Source: Leuctra nigra (Eukaryota; Arthropoda; Insecta; Plecoptera; Leuctridae). Taken from it: a stretch of 64,000 nt of DNA. The position numbers and the translations under genes were made by a program. Of the stretch, positions 57,001 to 64,000 are shown in pieces. The DNA lies in the NCBI GenBank assembly GCA_934045905.1, contig OW203771.1, forward strand, positions 22,018,069 to 22,082,068. The letters are read 5' to 3'. The number at the start of each line of letters is the position of its first letter. Position 1 is the first letter of the stretch. A model generated the notes under the pieces. The model was given only the letters and a program-made list of their open reading frames with translations, had not been told where the DNA came from and made no database searches.

Positions 57001-58197
57001 TCACATTAAGTTGTATATTAATATCGTATAGTATATGAACCGGTTTACAAGGTTTTGGTTTCAATCAGGGAGTACCATATTAAGAGAAAAGATAGACTGA
57101 AAGTCATTATATTATTTTCATTGATTAATCTTTTCATACCTTTTTCATAGGGGCTTCCTACATCTATTGAATAAGAGAGGTGGAAAGCTAAGTAGTAAGT
57201 AAGCTAGTAATAATAGGTCTATGGCATTAACCACAGTATCTTATTTTTGTTTTAGAAGTCTGCCGAGTCTGCGACGCTCAAGGGGATAACGGGGCAGAAG
57301 ACGACGGGAAAGAAGACGGGCGATGGCAGCCACAGGGATGTTCAAAAGAAAACGGGCGATGGCAGCCACAGGGCTGTACAAAAGAAGACGGGCGATGTCA
57401 GCCACAGGGATGTACAAAAGAAGACGGGCGATGGCAGCCACAGGGATGTACAAAAGAAGACGGGCGATGGCAGCCACAGGGATGTACAAAGGAAGACGGG
57501 CGATGGCAGCAACAGGGATGTACAAAAGAAGACGGGTGATGGCAGCCACAGGGATGTACAAAAGAAGACGGGCGATGGCAGCCACAGGGATGTACTAAAG
57601 AAGATGGGCGATGGCAGCCACCACAGGGCTGTACAGAAGAAAACGGGCGATGGCAGCCACAGGGCTGTACAAAAGAAGACGGGCGATGGCAGCCACAGGG
57701 ATGTACAAAAGAAGACGGGCGATGGCAGCCACAGGGATGTACAAAAGAAGACGGACGATGGCAGCCACTACGGGGCTGTACAGAAGAAAACGGGCGATGG
57801 CAGCCACAGGGATGTACAAAAGAAGACGGGCGATGGCAGCCACCACAGTGCTGTACAGAAGAAGATGGGCGATGGCAGCCAGGGAGCAGCGGTATCCATA
57901 GCGACGGAAGTTCCGAGCCAGTATACTGGCTCAACGGAAGTTCTGAGCCAGTATACTGGCTCAACGGAAGTTCTGAGTCAGTATACTGGCTCAACGGAAG
58001 TTCCGAGCCAGTATACTGACTCACTGGAAGTTCCAAGTCATTATACTGGCACAACGGACGAACTGTCTATGTATGCCGGCCCACCCCAGGTAACCTGGTC
58101 CAGCTATTTCCAGAACCCTGGAACATGGTCCCAAGGCTTGCCCACAAACATCTGGGACACCCCCCCGTTCGAACCTCCTCGTTTTATGAATCTTTAA
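48019..58197 (+). CDS. DUF4806-like transposon accessory protein (seven exons, 678 residues)
   Basis: Coding exons: 48019-48056, 50759-50970, 51170-51529, 52812-53023, 53669-53828, 56536-56648, 57256-58197. They sum to 2037 nt; every junction has GT-AG borders and matching phase (2, 1, 1, 0, 1, 0). Exon 2 carries FAVVQFIDEESQPLAVV...CYWP, the N-terminal module that I know from insect DUF4806-containing proteins. Exons 4-6 (LHELNEALQDMQLMNKL-VKYLSMFQ..., TREILRKVIGHELALNLNYTGG, ...WLRNAKDRCGGR) resemble the DUF4806 region. Exon 3 is acidic and Pro-rich. Exon 7 is low complexity: about 16 copies of a 12-residue KKTGDGSHRDVQ unit, then about five of a 10-residue QYTGSTEVLS unit. Function is inferred: a DNA-binding partner of the Tnp2-like protein encoded in intron 1. 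Needs RNA evidence. Confidence 0.65.
48108..50279 (+). CDS. Tnp2-like (CACTA/En-Spm, CMC superfamily) transposase, intact 723 residues
   Basis: Single exon with ATG and no internal stop. The N-terminus is basic (residues 13-22), followed by a seven-residue DGHGDHV repeat (about 48-85) and an acidic stretch (115-147). The conserved core starts with FLRDWYFENNITQSALTKLLK. Candidate catalytic acids are D236 (FNIDGLPLYK), D313 (FCCDSPAKSF) and E552 (AFPFENFLCSLKR); nearby are a CDKC pair (332-335), PLDFLH (387-392) and MHNLIHLSSD (527-536). The last two blocks recall plant Tnp2 and the DUF4218 YPFERYM motif. The protein should cut and join transposon ends in the nucleus. It lies entirely within the first coding intron of the DUF4806-like gene. 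Intactness suggests a recent or still functional copy, or domestication. Confidence 0.75.
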   Translation: MDVGNFSESDVGHRQRQRNRKKVALNYLKEIELDAVSKELQSTPYLHGDHVDGHGDHADGHGDHVDGHGDHVDGHSDPVNGHGYHLLSNDHGCVPLENDIYLSHVYESVMDLGDQEDWDNDDEQSEREVYPDYTSQSSSDSEDDDDYALPTFLRDWYFENNITQSALTKLLKGLSRWHDDLPLDARTLVKTPRDIELTNMGSGEFFNFGLEKTIQENLASFPMPENEWMTLQFNIDGLPLYKSNNKQFWPILCLIEQDPERKPFVVALFCGSSKPPIDDFLSDFVTELSSLRDHGLMFQERRIHVEVNLFCCDSPAKSFVKCIKSFNGYFGCDKCSQRGVYAGRMTYPDIDAPLRTDVEFDEMANAEHHKSISPLSKLGIGLVSSFPLDFLHLVCLGVQRRLISAWKDRSSPQRLPLKDLDTISSRLLGAQMFWPSEFSRKPRSLAEVDRWKATEFRQFLLYLGPVYLRGVLQKQFYNHFLLLACAITILVSPSLHRQFNSEADKLLRLFVTEAATLYGKEILVYNMHNLIHLSSDSLKFGPLDTFSAFPFENFLCSLKRMLKKATNPLQQVVRRLKEKELANERKERSIKTTNFIPVESSRRWNADGPAGGLEGVHFKRIMGPNYRLTIHDRDSCVLLNNGSILKIRNFIVDNSGIINLIGQKFIQSSNFFNFPCQSSDLSVFRVNSLSSNLYTFNVSCISKKCVLLPYKEDFVCLPMQHTV
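48247..48365 (+). repeat. 21-bp coding repeat (Asp-Gly-His-Gly-Asp-His-Val)
   Basis: About five tandem 21-bp units within the transposase N-terminus, giving a His/Asp/Gly-rich segment that could bind metal. The unit is a multiple of three, and other frames and the reverse strand are open across it. Confidence 0.75.
50280..50758. other. 3' UTR of the transposase ORF and rest of intron 1
   Basis: AT-rich. It contains a tRNA-like stretch (50344-50400) and GATGGATGTTGGAAGTATAA near 50590, which echoes the ATGGATGTTGGTAATTTC start of the transposase ORF. Confidence 0.35.
50344..50400 (+). repeat. tRNA-like (SINE-type) fragment
   Basis: GGTCAGTGGTATGCATGG resembles an A-box region and GGGCTCAAATCCCACC a B box, about 35 bases apart. 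There is no full cloverleaf. Probably a SINE head or degraded tRNA. Confidence 0.3.
50759..50970 (+). CDS. Exon 2 of the DUF4806-like gene
   Basis: Acceptor TGTGTTTTCATAG ends at 50758; donor GTAAGA starts at 50971. Completes an Arg codon from exon 1 (AG+G) and ends in phase 1. Encodes AGERRFAVVQFIDEE, SSWLDEKDTKCYWP and a KCKC end. Confidence 0.7.
51170..51529 (+). CDS. Exon 3 of the DUF4806-like gene
   Basis: Acceptor CATCTCCTTTTAG, donor GTGAGA. Enters and leaves in phase 1. Encodes an acidic segment (TDWSDEEQPRRLRKR, EDSEGSEDGVES) and a Pro/Leu-rich RPLVDL repeat (three copies). Confidence 0.7.
51530..52811. other. Intron 3 of the DUF4806-like gene, with transposon insertions
   Basis: Holds a G homopolymer near 51710 and a large foldback (51940-52174). 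The small frames inside are shadows of the palindrome. Confidence 0.5.
51940..52174. mobile_element. Foldback element, 235 bp, inside an intron
   Basis: CACAGCCGTCTGTACAC and GTGTACAGGCGGCTGTG pair at the ends; further in, AGGGGCCGCCA and TGGCGGCCCCT, TTCCTCACCTGCCGTCCCGG and CCGGGACGGCAAGTGAGGAA. In RNA this would form a long hairpin within the primary transcript. Confidence 0.75.
52812..53023 (+). CDS. Exon 4 of the DUF4806-like gene
   Basis: Acceptor CTTTTATTTACAG, donor CTGGTGAGA. Phase 1 in, phase 0 out. Encodes ALGKVFRMLETLKSEVSRNS (probable coiled coil) and LHELNEALQDMQLMNKL, which begins the DUF4806-like region. Confidence 0.7.
53060..53590 (+). repeat. Dispersed repeat, copy 2, with unoccupied site of element A
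   Basis: Bases 53085-53200 (AATTGTTTCATAAGTGGGTG, then ATGTTCACATGATCAATCTG) join the two flanks of element A without the element. Bases 53210-53590 match 20950-21300. Lies in intron 4 of the DUF4806-like gene. Confidence 0.6.
53669..53828 (+). CDS. Exon 5 of the DUF4806-like gene
   Basis: Acceptor TTTTTACTTTCAG, donor CATGTGAGT. Phase 0 in, phase 1 out. Encodes VKYLSMFQKKTLAKTTREIL and GHELALNLNYTGGDK, the most DUF4806-like part. Confidence 0.7.
54495..55818 (+). mobile_element. Helitron-like non-autonomous element, longest copy
   Basis: Starts TGAGCGAGCGAAGCGAGCGT and ends TCAACGCGTTACACTGAGCG, TTTTCCTAG, then T. Body blocks CGATCGAGCTGAAATTTTG and TTGATTGGTTCAAATTTAA recur in the copies at 43.99, 62.41 and 62.68 kb. 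A second, truncated terminus (about 55350-55390) lies inside, so it may be two fused copies. No coding frame. The Helitron label is an inference from the hairpin-CTAG end. Confidence 0.5.
55845..56019. mobile_element. Tc1/mariner-type palindromic MITE, copy 2
   Basis: TACAGTTCGTTTTTCC to AAAACGAACTGTA with TA at both edges. Internal arms as in 22022-22226. It stands 26 bp after the Helitron-like end, an adjacency different from copy 1, which is nested inside such an element. Confidence 0.75.
56536..56648 (+). CDS. Exon 6 of the DUF4806-like gene
   Basis: Acceptor TTTGTTTTAG, donor AAGGTAATA. Phase 1 in (T+TG), phase 0 out. Encodes VKVGFSKVSAVEVDSYAMPW and LRNAKDRCGGR, consistent with the end of the DUF4806-like region. 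Confidence 0.65.
56649..57255. other. Intron 6 of the DUF4806-like gene
   Basis: About 600 bases of AT-rich sequence without an identified insertion. Confidence 0.4.
57256..58197 (+). CDS. Exon 7 of the DUF4806-like gene: repetitive tail
   Basis: Acceptor TTTTTGTTTTAG; frame open for 313 codons to TAA at 58195. The ATG at 57604 is only an internal Met of this frame. The 12-residue basic repeat (57310-57890) is followed by Gln-Tyr-Thr-Gly-Ser repeats (57900-58060) and a unique end, PPQVTWSSYFQNPGTWSQGL ... FMNL. Such tails are unusual for DUF4806 proteins as I know them. Confidence 0.65.
   Translation, partial: KSAESATLKGITGQKTTGKKTGDGSHRDVQKKTGDGSHRAVQKKTGDVSHRDVQKKTGDGSHRDVQKKTGDGSHRDVQRKTGDGSNRDVQKKTGDGSHRDVQKKTGDGSHRDVLKKMGDGSHHRAVQKKTGDGSHRAVQKKTGDGSHRDVQKKTGDGSHRDVQKKTDDGSHYGAVQKKTGDGSHRDVQKKTGDGSHHSAVQKKMGDGSQGAAVSIATEVPSQYTGSTEVLSQYTGSTEVLSQYTGSTEVPSQYTDSLEVPSHYTGTTDELSMYAGPPQVTWSSYFQNPGTWSQGLPTNIWDTPPFEPPRFMNL
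57310..57895 (+). repeat. 36-bp coding minisatellite (about 16 units)
   Basis: Units read GGCGATGGCAGCCACAGGGA, TGTACAAAAGAAGACG. Some carry a 3-base CAC insertion (GGCAGCCACCAC). All changes keep the frame of exon 7, while the other open frames on both strands have no upstream exon that fits. Confidence 0.85.
57900..58060 (+). repeat. 30-bp coding minisatellite (about 5 units)
   Basis: GAAGTTCCGAGCCAGTATAC / TGGCTCAACG units encoding EVLSQYTGST. Adjoins the 36-bp array directly. Confidence 0.8.
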
Positions 58198-58598
58198 CCT
58201 TTTGAGTGCTGAGTAAATATTCCGTGTTCCATGTAACCCTGTGCTCGGGGTTAATTTTAGATAAAGCTCATATTTTCTTTGAAAAATCATAGCTTTAGAT
58301 TTGTCAACTTTTTTCAGTAATTTGATAGAAGAGTTCAAACAATCTACACATATTCCAGTTATGAAATTTTTTATGTATAATGAAATTTGAAAATTTTGGG
58401 ATATTTTAGCACAGTTCTATGACATGTATGTACACGTCAGTAGGTATTATCGGTACATAATATTCAAGCTTGGTATTATTGGATTTCCTGCTCAGTTTCA
58501 AGTTTGACATGACGAAATTAATTAACTTGAATTAATTAATTGTTCATATTGCTTTCGTCAATTTTTATGTACCTATTGGTCCCAAGTTTACATGTATG
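58198..58598 (+). other. 3' UTR and downstream of the DUF4806-like gene
   Basis: AT-rich. No canonical AATAAA close to the stop; the nearest clear one is at 59163-59168. No terminal inverted repeat recognised. Confidence 0.3.
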
Positions 58599-58790
58599 TA
58601 CACTCGACAATTCATAAAATGGTATTTGAACGAATGGCTGCTGGTCAGGTTCATTGACAATTAATCGTTATTATTATCAATGAAATCAGAGCTTACCTAC
58701 TAGAGGTAGATGACGAGTTGGCATGATGCCATTACATTTTTTTCAGACAATCCATTTTTTCAAATACCGTTTTATGAATTGTCGAGTGTA
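58599..58790. mobile_element. MITE, TACACT family, copy 5 (reverse orientation)
   Basis: TACACTCGACAATTCATAAA to TTTATGAATTGTCGAGTGTA, the most perfect terminal repeats of the family. It lies just downstream of the transposon gene. Confidence 0.8.
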
Positions 58791-59286
58791 CCTACCTAAT
58801 AATAACTAATTATTGTTAATATCTGTTTATAACAGTGATTGAACTTGATTTTAGTTGTAATTACATGCTGGAATGGCATTATTAATGTATATTCTAACTA
58901 AACCTTTAAAAAATATTATTTTAATGAAAAATTTGATAAATTTGTTTTAAAAGTTTTAGCCATAAGAATTAACATTGTCGCTGATATTATGTAAGATTCC
59001 AGTGTGTTAGTTTATCTACTCCCCTATTTTAGGTGACATTTAAACCCTTTCATGCTATACCCTACATGTAGGTATTTTTTTCCCTAAAACCTATATCATT
59101 ACCTCATTTGTATTATGACAATGTTCATTTGTGTTGATGTTGGTGGTATAATTATTATTCATAATAAAATGTAATTTTGCTTTGTACTCTGTGTGTTACC
59201 TTTATTATAATACAATACCATTCAATTTTCATTTCCTCATGATTGCATTTAGATTCAAATAAATTTCTTTATAATTTAATTAAGAT
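58791..59286. other. AT-rich stretch; AATAAA at 59163
   Basis: No gene. AATAAA at 59163-59168 followed by TTGCTTTGTACTCTGTGTGT could serve as a polyadenylation site for the upstream gene. Confidence 0.3.
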
Positions 59287-59500
59287 TCAGATGCTGGCAT
59301 GGTCAAGGCTATTTTCAGGCCACATGCTGGCATGGTCAAGGCTATGTTCAGGCCACATGCTGGCATGGTCAAGGCTATGTTCAGGAATCGGGCCTCATGC
59401 TGGCATGGTCAAGGCTATGTTCAGGCCACATGCTGGCACAGTCAAGGCTATGTTCAGGCCACATCATGGTACGGTCAAGGCTGGATCCTGGCCATGCTGC
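59287..59500 (+). repeat. 33-bp tandem repeat (ATGCTGGCATGGTCAAGGCT...)
   Basis: About six units; start points at 59291, 59324, 59357, 59397, 59430 and 59463, with one longer spacing. Followed by GC-rich text related to the block at 39.6-39.97 kb. The open frames are composition effects. Confidence 0.75.
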
Positions 59501-59730
59501 CGCAGTGATGGCTAAATGCAGGCATCGTTGCATTTGTGAATCGGTTATGTTCTGGCAAAGTCTTGGCTGCGTGCTGGCCAGCCAGCACTGGCTTCGTGTC
59601 GGCCAAAGCGACACATTTTTACTGGCCCGGTACCGGCCATCTCTAAAACCGGCGCTGGCCCGTTGTCGGCTAATAATGATTGCCGGTACCGGCACCGTTC
59701 TGGCATCGCTCTGGGTGTTTACTGGGGAAG
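59501..59730. repeat. GC-rich block related to 39.6 kb
   Basis: Contains ACTGGCCCGGTACCGGCC and GCCGGTACCGGCAC and ends GTGTTTACTGGGG, the reverse complement of the CCCAGTAAACAC beside the 39.6-kb block. The two are probably opposite ends of one element family. Confidence 0.5.
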
Positions 59731-61447
59731 TTCATTCCAAGTTTTCTCTTTGTAAGAGCTAGAGTAGTATATCTTTAAGTGCAATAATTCATTAGGCATT
59801 AATTAAAAGTGAAAGCATTTTAATCATGTGTGCATACAGGATTATACGGTATATGCTATTAACAGTTGTAAGTACTAACGTATTCATTTGAAAGTTAATG
59901 CACCTTTGATTTATAAAATTATTTAAAATTATTTTTATATTATACTAATGTTTGGTCTAATGTGATTTTGTGCTGGACTATTAATTTCACATATTTGATG
60001 AACTACCAAACAATATTGATATAATGGTATTCAAAGTTTGCACGAACTTCTTTTGTTTCACATCAGCAATGCAAACAAAATCTTCCAAGAACAGCCATTA
60101 TGTTGGCACATTGACAGGGCAGATTCAAATAAGTATGTAATCAAATGATTTATTTTTTATCAAGTTGGTGATGATACCTCTTCGACTTCGGAGGTAACCA
60201 AGTAAACTATCAAAATGTATAAACAAATATATTTTGAAATGTGCCATCAAGATAGTGTCAACAATGATGGATTTATCTTGCAACTATGAATAACTTTTCA
60301 GAATAATTGTGAAATTCTCATTATTAGCCCAAAAGAGTATAATGAAATTAATATAGCTGAAATATCGTGGTCATGGAGGAACAAGGTTTATGTCCAATTT
60401 CGTCAAAATATGTATTTAAGAGATCGATTTATAAGATGAGAATGTGTAAAAGTGTGTTGTGTGTTCAGAAATACCAAAATTGTCAATGTGTAGTTATGAC
60501 AAAGTGTAGGTAGGTAATTAGATGAAAACACTAGGTGCTTTCAGCTTGCCCTGCCCAGGTCTCACCGTTTGTGCAACTGGTCTGAAATTTTGCACACACA
60601 CTAATGTCATATGATCGGTCGCGTGTGGACAAGTCATGATGATTGTTGAAAAGTGAAACTGGAACCGTTTTGACCGATCAACATAGAATTTTTCATAGTA
60701 ATTGGGACCTGCAATATTATAGGAGTTTTTGACGACTTTCGGATAAATGTCAAGAACTAAATTCACATTCTACTAACCATCTTAGTTTATTTTGAAATAT
60801 CTGAAAGATTTAATAAAAATAAAAACTTCAAAGAAATTATTTTGCTTTCCAAGGTCAGTAGAGTATCAACTAACACAAGAATATTAATTACCATGCAAAA
60901 TGGTAGTTTTAATGGCCACGGAAAATTTGAGCCTGATCTGACAATTTTAATTTTACAGCCAATCAGAAGAATTTAATTTTAATTTTTAACCAATCAACGG
61001 ATTTACCATAAATTTATAACCAAAAATCTATACGACGACCACAAAAGCTGTGACAAATCTCGATTTGATATAGGTTAAACGACAGTCCATTTTTATTTTT
61101 CGAACAATTAGAGGGCATAGCTCAAAAACTATACACGATAAGTTAGTAGGTATAGTAAGTGCCTATACGTGTGCAGAATTTCAACTCTATCGGAAAAACC
61201 AGTGATTTGTGCATGCAAAGAGAGAAAGTGGCAAACAGTGCTGAATGGAGACGCTTGCTCAATTACGTTCCAACAAAACTTATGTAACAAGATAATGTTA
61301 TTACAAACATACGTACCTATGCTTTGTTTAATATATTACGAACCCATAGCATCTTCATTTATTGAGATCACTTTTTTAAATTAGCCAACTTCTCCTGAAT
61401 AAGTACTACTATAGTATTCTAATAAATGTATATCGAATGTAGTTATT
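59731..61447. other. 1.7-kb stretch; Helitron-like body pieces, no gene
   Basis: Text such as CTGGTCTGAAATTTTGCACA (60580) and GCAGAATTTCAACTCTATCG (61174) belongs to the Helitron-like family. Otherwise AT-rich; short frames show no domain. Confidence 0.35.
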
Positions 61448-61740
61448 TGAGCGAGGGAAGCGAGAGTCTCCTTTTGACTCAGTTAGCTACAATCTTTTAT
61501 CATTTTGGTTTATTATACCTATTCTTGGTACGATTCGGGTCATGCTATTTCTCCCATCGAACTGAAACTAACACACGATGAAATCCCACATGTCTCAATT
61601 GCAGTGTAGCAAAATCCTGTGTAGAATAATAATAAATAAATAAAATATTCCGATCAAATAGAAGAGTGAGAAATGTGTATGAGATTTAGGTTCAATGTGT
61701 TGCACATACCAATGTTCGCGAATCAATGCGCAATCGATAG
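61448..61740 (+). mobile_element. Helitron-like element, diverged
   Basis: TGAGCGAGGGAAGCGAGAGTC start, ATCGAACTGAAACTAACACA, and a decayed end (ATCAATGCGCAATCGATAG) near 61740. Confidence 0.35.
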
Positions 61741-61969
61741 ATGGGTATTGTTTAATGTATTTGAATTTGATATAATTGTAAGTACTTATAGATGCTTATA
61801 GGTACACCCCATTATAAAGGAACTTTTCTGAACTCTTGCTAGATATCAAGTGTGCTTCCTAGTTAAAGCTGGTAGAAACGTATTGATTGGGTATCATTGG
61901 CATGCAATGATTAATAGTGACGAGAAATTCAAACTGTTGTACCTAAATAGACAAAAGATATTACATAGG

Positions 61970-62376
61970 TACACTCGACAAATTATAAAACGGTATTTGA
62001 AAGAAATTGATTGGCTGAAAAAATGTGTTGGCATCATCCGATGAAGTCTATGCTTAAGCTGCCTTTCCATGCTCCGTCATCTTCTGTCAACGTCCATCAC
62101 CGTCCGACGAAAACGACCACGTGATCCGTCTCGACCAATCAGAGCCATCCCCAAAAATCTCGGACGGCGACGGATTGGTCGAGACGGGTCACGTGGTCGT
62201 TTTCGTCGGACGGTGACGGACGTTGACGGAAGATGACAGAGCATGGAAATCCACCTTTACTGTTCATCTACCTTGAGCTCTGATTTCGTTGATAATAACA
62301 AGGATTGATTGTCAATGAACCTGACAAGCAGCCAATCTGTTTCGTTCAAATACCGTTTTATGATTTGTTGGGTGTA
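61970..62376. mobile_element. MITE, TACACT family, copy 6, with nested element
   Basis: TACACTCGACAAATTATAAA to TTTATGATTTGTTGGGTGTA. Diagnostic blocks GGCATCATCCGATGAAGTCT and GATAATAACAAGGATTG flank a 200-bp insertion, so this copy is about twice the usual length. Confidence 0.85.
62057..62256. mobile_element. Nested palindromic MITE with TTA target duplication (Harbinger-like)
   Basis: TTA at 62054-62056 and 62257-62259. Arms of about 75 bp pair (CTCCGTCATCTTCTGTCAAC; ACGAAAACGACCACGTGA; GTCTCGACCAAT). A 3-bp TTA/TWA duplication is typical of PIF/Harbinger. It interrupts the TACACT-family MITE and is thus younger. Confidence 0.8.
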
Positions 62377-62405
62377 CATACATAATTTTGTAACTCAAAG
62401 ATAAT

Positions 62406-63176
62406 TGAGCGAGCGAAGCGAGCGTCTCCTTTTGGCTCTTTTGACACGGACCTCTGTTTTTTTTGTGTGTGTTTTTTTTCTGCTACCTGAGGGTATACAA
62501 ATAACAGTTTTTCTTCGAACGAGCTGAAATTTTGCACACATGTACGGACCATTTCTCGGCGTTGCAGACCCTAATTTTTTTTGAAATCCATTGATTGGTT
62601 AAAATTTAAATAAACATCTCCTGATGGTAGGTTGAAAATTAAATGGTCTTCGATAAATCTGATCAAACTCATATTTTGGCTATACAGGTCAGAGTTTTTC
62701 TTCGATCGTGCTGAAATTTTGCACACATGTAGAGACAACCTTTTCTGTTTGCAGGCCATATTTTTTTTTAAATTCATTCACTGGTTAAAATTTAAATAAA
62801 CATCTCCTGAAAGGTTGAGAAAATGAAAATGGTCTTCGATAAATGTGATCAAACTCATATTTTGCATGATCATTAAGACCAACATTGTCTCTTATTTTAC
62901 AATTTTTCATCCTAATCAGTTAAGAACTTATGAACTTATTGACATTTTTAATATCTGTCAGAATGAAGTATCGAAATGAATGTTTTCCAGTACCAATAGT
63001 AATCCTATTCGTGACGTCACAGTGGTAGAAAAATGGAGGCTGCTCTGGTAGGGGAAATGTGTCAAAGCTATAAATAATAGCTATAAAATCATGTTTCTCA
63101 GATGAATATTTAACTTGAACATGTGTAGCTATGGATAAATATTGCGTATTATTATTAACTTGTACTTACTTTAATT
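62406..63176 (+). mobile_element. Helitron-like element(s), 5' portion
   Basis: TGAGCGAGCGAAGCGAGCGT start; the CGAGCTGAAATTTTGCACAC block occurs twice (62520 and 62708), so two tandem or fused bodies are present. The sequence up to ATGTTTTCCAG (about 62990) matches 55590-55605. No CTAG end seen. Confidence 0.4.
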
Positions 63177-63400
63177 AAGCGAGCGGAGCGAGCGTCTCCA
63201 CTTGACTCTTGCGGCACTTTCTCTGTGTGTGTGTTTTTTTTGTCGCTTCAACCCAGGTCGCACCGGTCAACGGTGCGACCGATACAGATCGATACAGATC
63301 GATACAGATCGATCGACAGATCGTTCAGAGCGATACGATCTGAAATTTTGCACACACCTTCATCTCATACTAACTTAGACCTGTATAGTTTTTGAGAAAG
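63177..63400 (+). mobile_element. Helitron-like element, 5' portion
   Basis: TAAGCGAGCGGAGCGAGCGT start, then a GATCTGAAATTTTGCACACA block. Contains a 10-bp tandem (GATCGATACA, about four units, 63283-63320). Confidence 0.4.
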
Positions 63401-64000
63401 ATCCGTCCATAAATAAAAAAAAAAAGTGTTTTCCCATATAAATAGCATTGTAGGTTCGAGGAGTCCGTTGCGGCCGCTCGATGCACCCCATTCAAAACAA
63501 ACTCGGAAGCAGTCAGCTGTCTATAGATTATTGTTAGAATACGTTTTACGGTTAAATAGGTATAGTTATAGCAATACCTGCGAGGTTATAGTTTTTATTT
63601 TATTTCAACCGATAGTATAGGTATTTATGTTTATAAAAGTTTTAACATGCAGTCTTACTTTCAATCCTTTCAAATGCTAAGCAAATTATTTGTAGACCGG
63701 CGAAATGTCTGCTTGATTGTAGAAATAGATTGGTTGGTTGGTTGATCAATGAAATTACGTTCATGAATTATTTTATTTATGCAGTCAATACGCTATATTT
63801 ATAGTTACAATACAATGTGTTGGGTAATAGGAAATTGCTCTATTGTACGGAATGGCAAGTAACTGTTTGAATACTATTTCTTAAATTATGTCATGTTGCC
63901 TATTTTGTGAGTTTCAATCTCTGTATTTATCTGTATTGTTTATTTATCTGTTTTGTTTCTGTAATTATTATTTGGAATAAATCCCTTTGATACACACCTA
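63401..64000. other. End of window, no gene seen
   Basis: AT-rich sequence ending with AATAAATCCC near 63975, which could be a LINE or gene 3' end continuing past the border. Nothing else recognised. Confidence 0.3.

Noticed and set aside
57323..58054. Long frames on both strands over the 36-bp array (MAATGMYKRRR, PSSFVHPCGCHR types)
   Set aside because: Artifacts of a stop-free repeat. Only the frame from 57256 joins the upstream exons in phase and continues through the unique C-terminus.
63283..63330. CRISPR-like array of short repeats
   Set aside because: It is a simple 10-bp tandem repeat without spacers, in animal DNA.

Overview
The window is AT-rich animal DNA, almost certainly from an arthropod or a similar chitin-making invertebrate. 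It has spliceosomal introns with GT-AG borders, a peritrophin-type chitin-binding gene, several non-LTR retrotransposons and a very high load of small non-autonomous DNA transposons. Microsatellites built on TAGG/ACCT are frequent in the 40-44 kb part. The species cannot be named from the sequence. Nothing bacterial (operons, CRISPR arrays, rRNA) is present.

Layout. 0-3.4 kb: nested inverted-repeat elements, LINE 3' ends and Helitron-like termini. 3.46-5.42 kb (minus): last exon of a membrane-anchored, mucin-like chitin-binding protein; its signal-peptide exon is not located. 5.4-10.5 kb: two hAT-type MITEs with perfect 8-bp target duplications plus other MITEs. 10.9-15.2 kb: a nearly complete LINE (SAP plus zinc-knuckle ORF1; endonuclease-reverse transcriptase ORF2 broken by frameshifts). 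17.0-20.6 kb: another hAT-like element and a 5'-truncated LINE with a 553-codon RT frame. 21.9-25 kb (minus): a Helitron-like element and a decayed second copy of the chitin-binding gene split by a hAT MITE. 26-47 kb: no convincing intact host gene; LINE tails, foldback elements, and two inverted copies (29.5 and 37.7 kb) of a 1.3-1.9 kb element whose body is a tandem repeat carrying ETS/CRE-like sites. 47.9-58.2 kb (plus): the most interesting locus. 58-64 kb: MITEs, GC-rich tandem repeats and more Helitron-like copies.

The 47.9-58.2 kb locus looks like an intact two-protein CACTA/En-Spm-type transposon. An uninterrupted 723-codon Tnp2-like transposase frame lies wholly inside the first coding intron of a second, seven-exon gene. 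All splice phases of the second gene agree and give a 678-residue product with a DUF4806-like region and a repetitive tail. Its short first coding exon lies just upstream of the transposase ATG, so splicing would choose between the two proteins, much as En/Spm makes TnpD and TnpA from one transcription unit. If that first intron is kept, the same ATG becomes a 13-codon upstream ORF ahead of the transposase. Terminal inverted repeats were not found by eye.

All assignments come from reading the sequence and from memory of protein families. No database search or alignment program was run. Repeat borders given without a target duplication are approximate.
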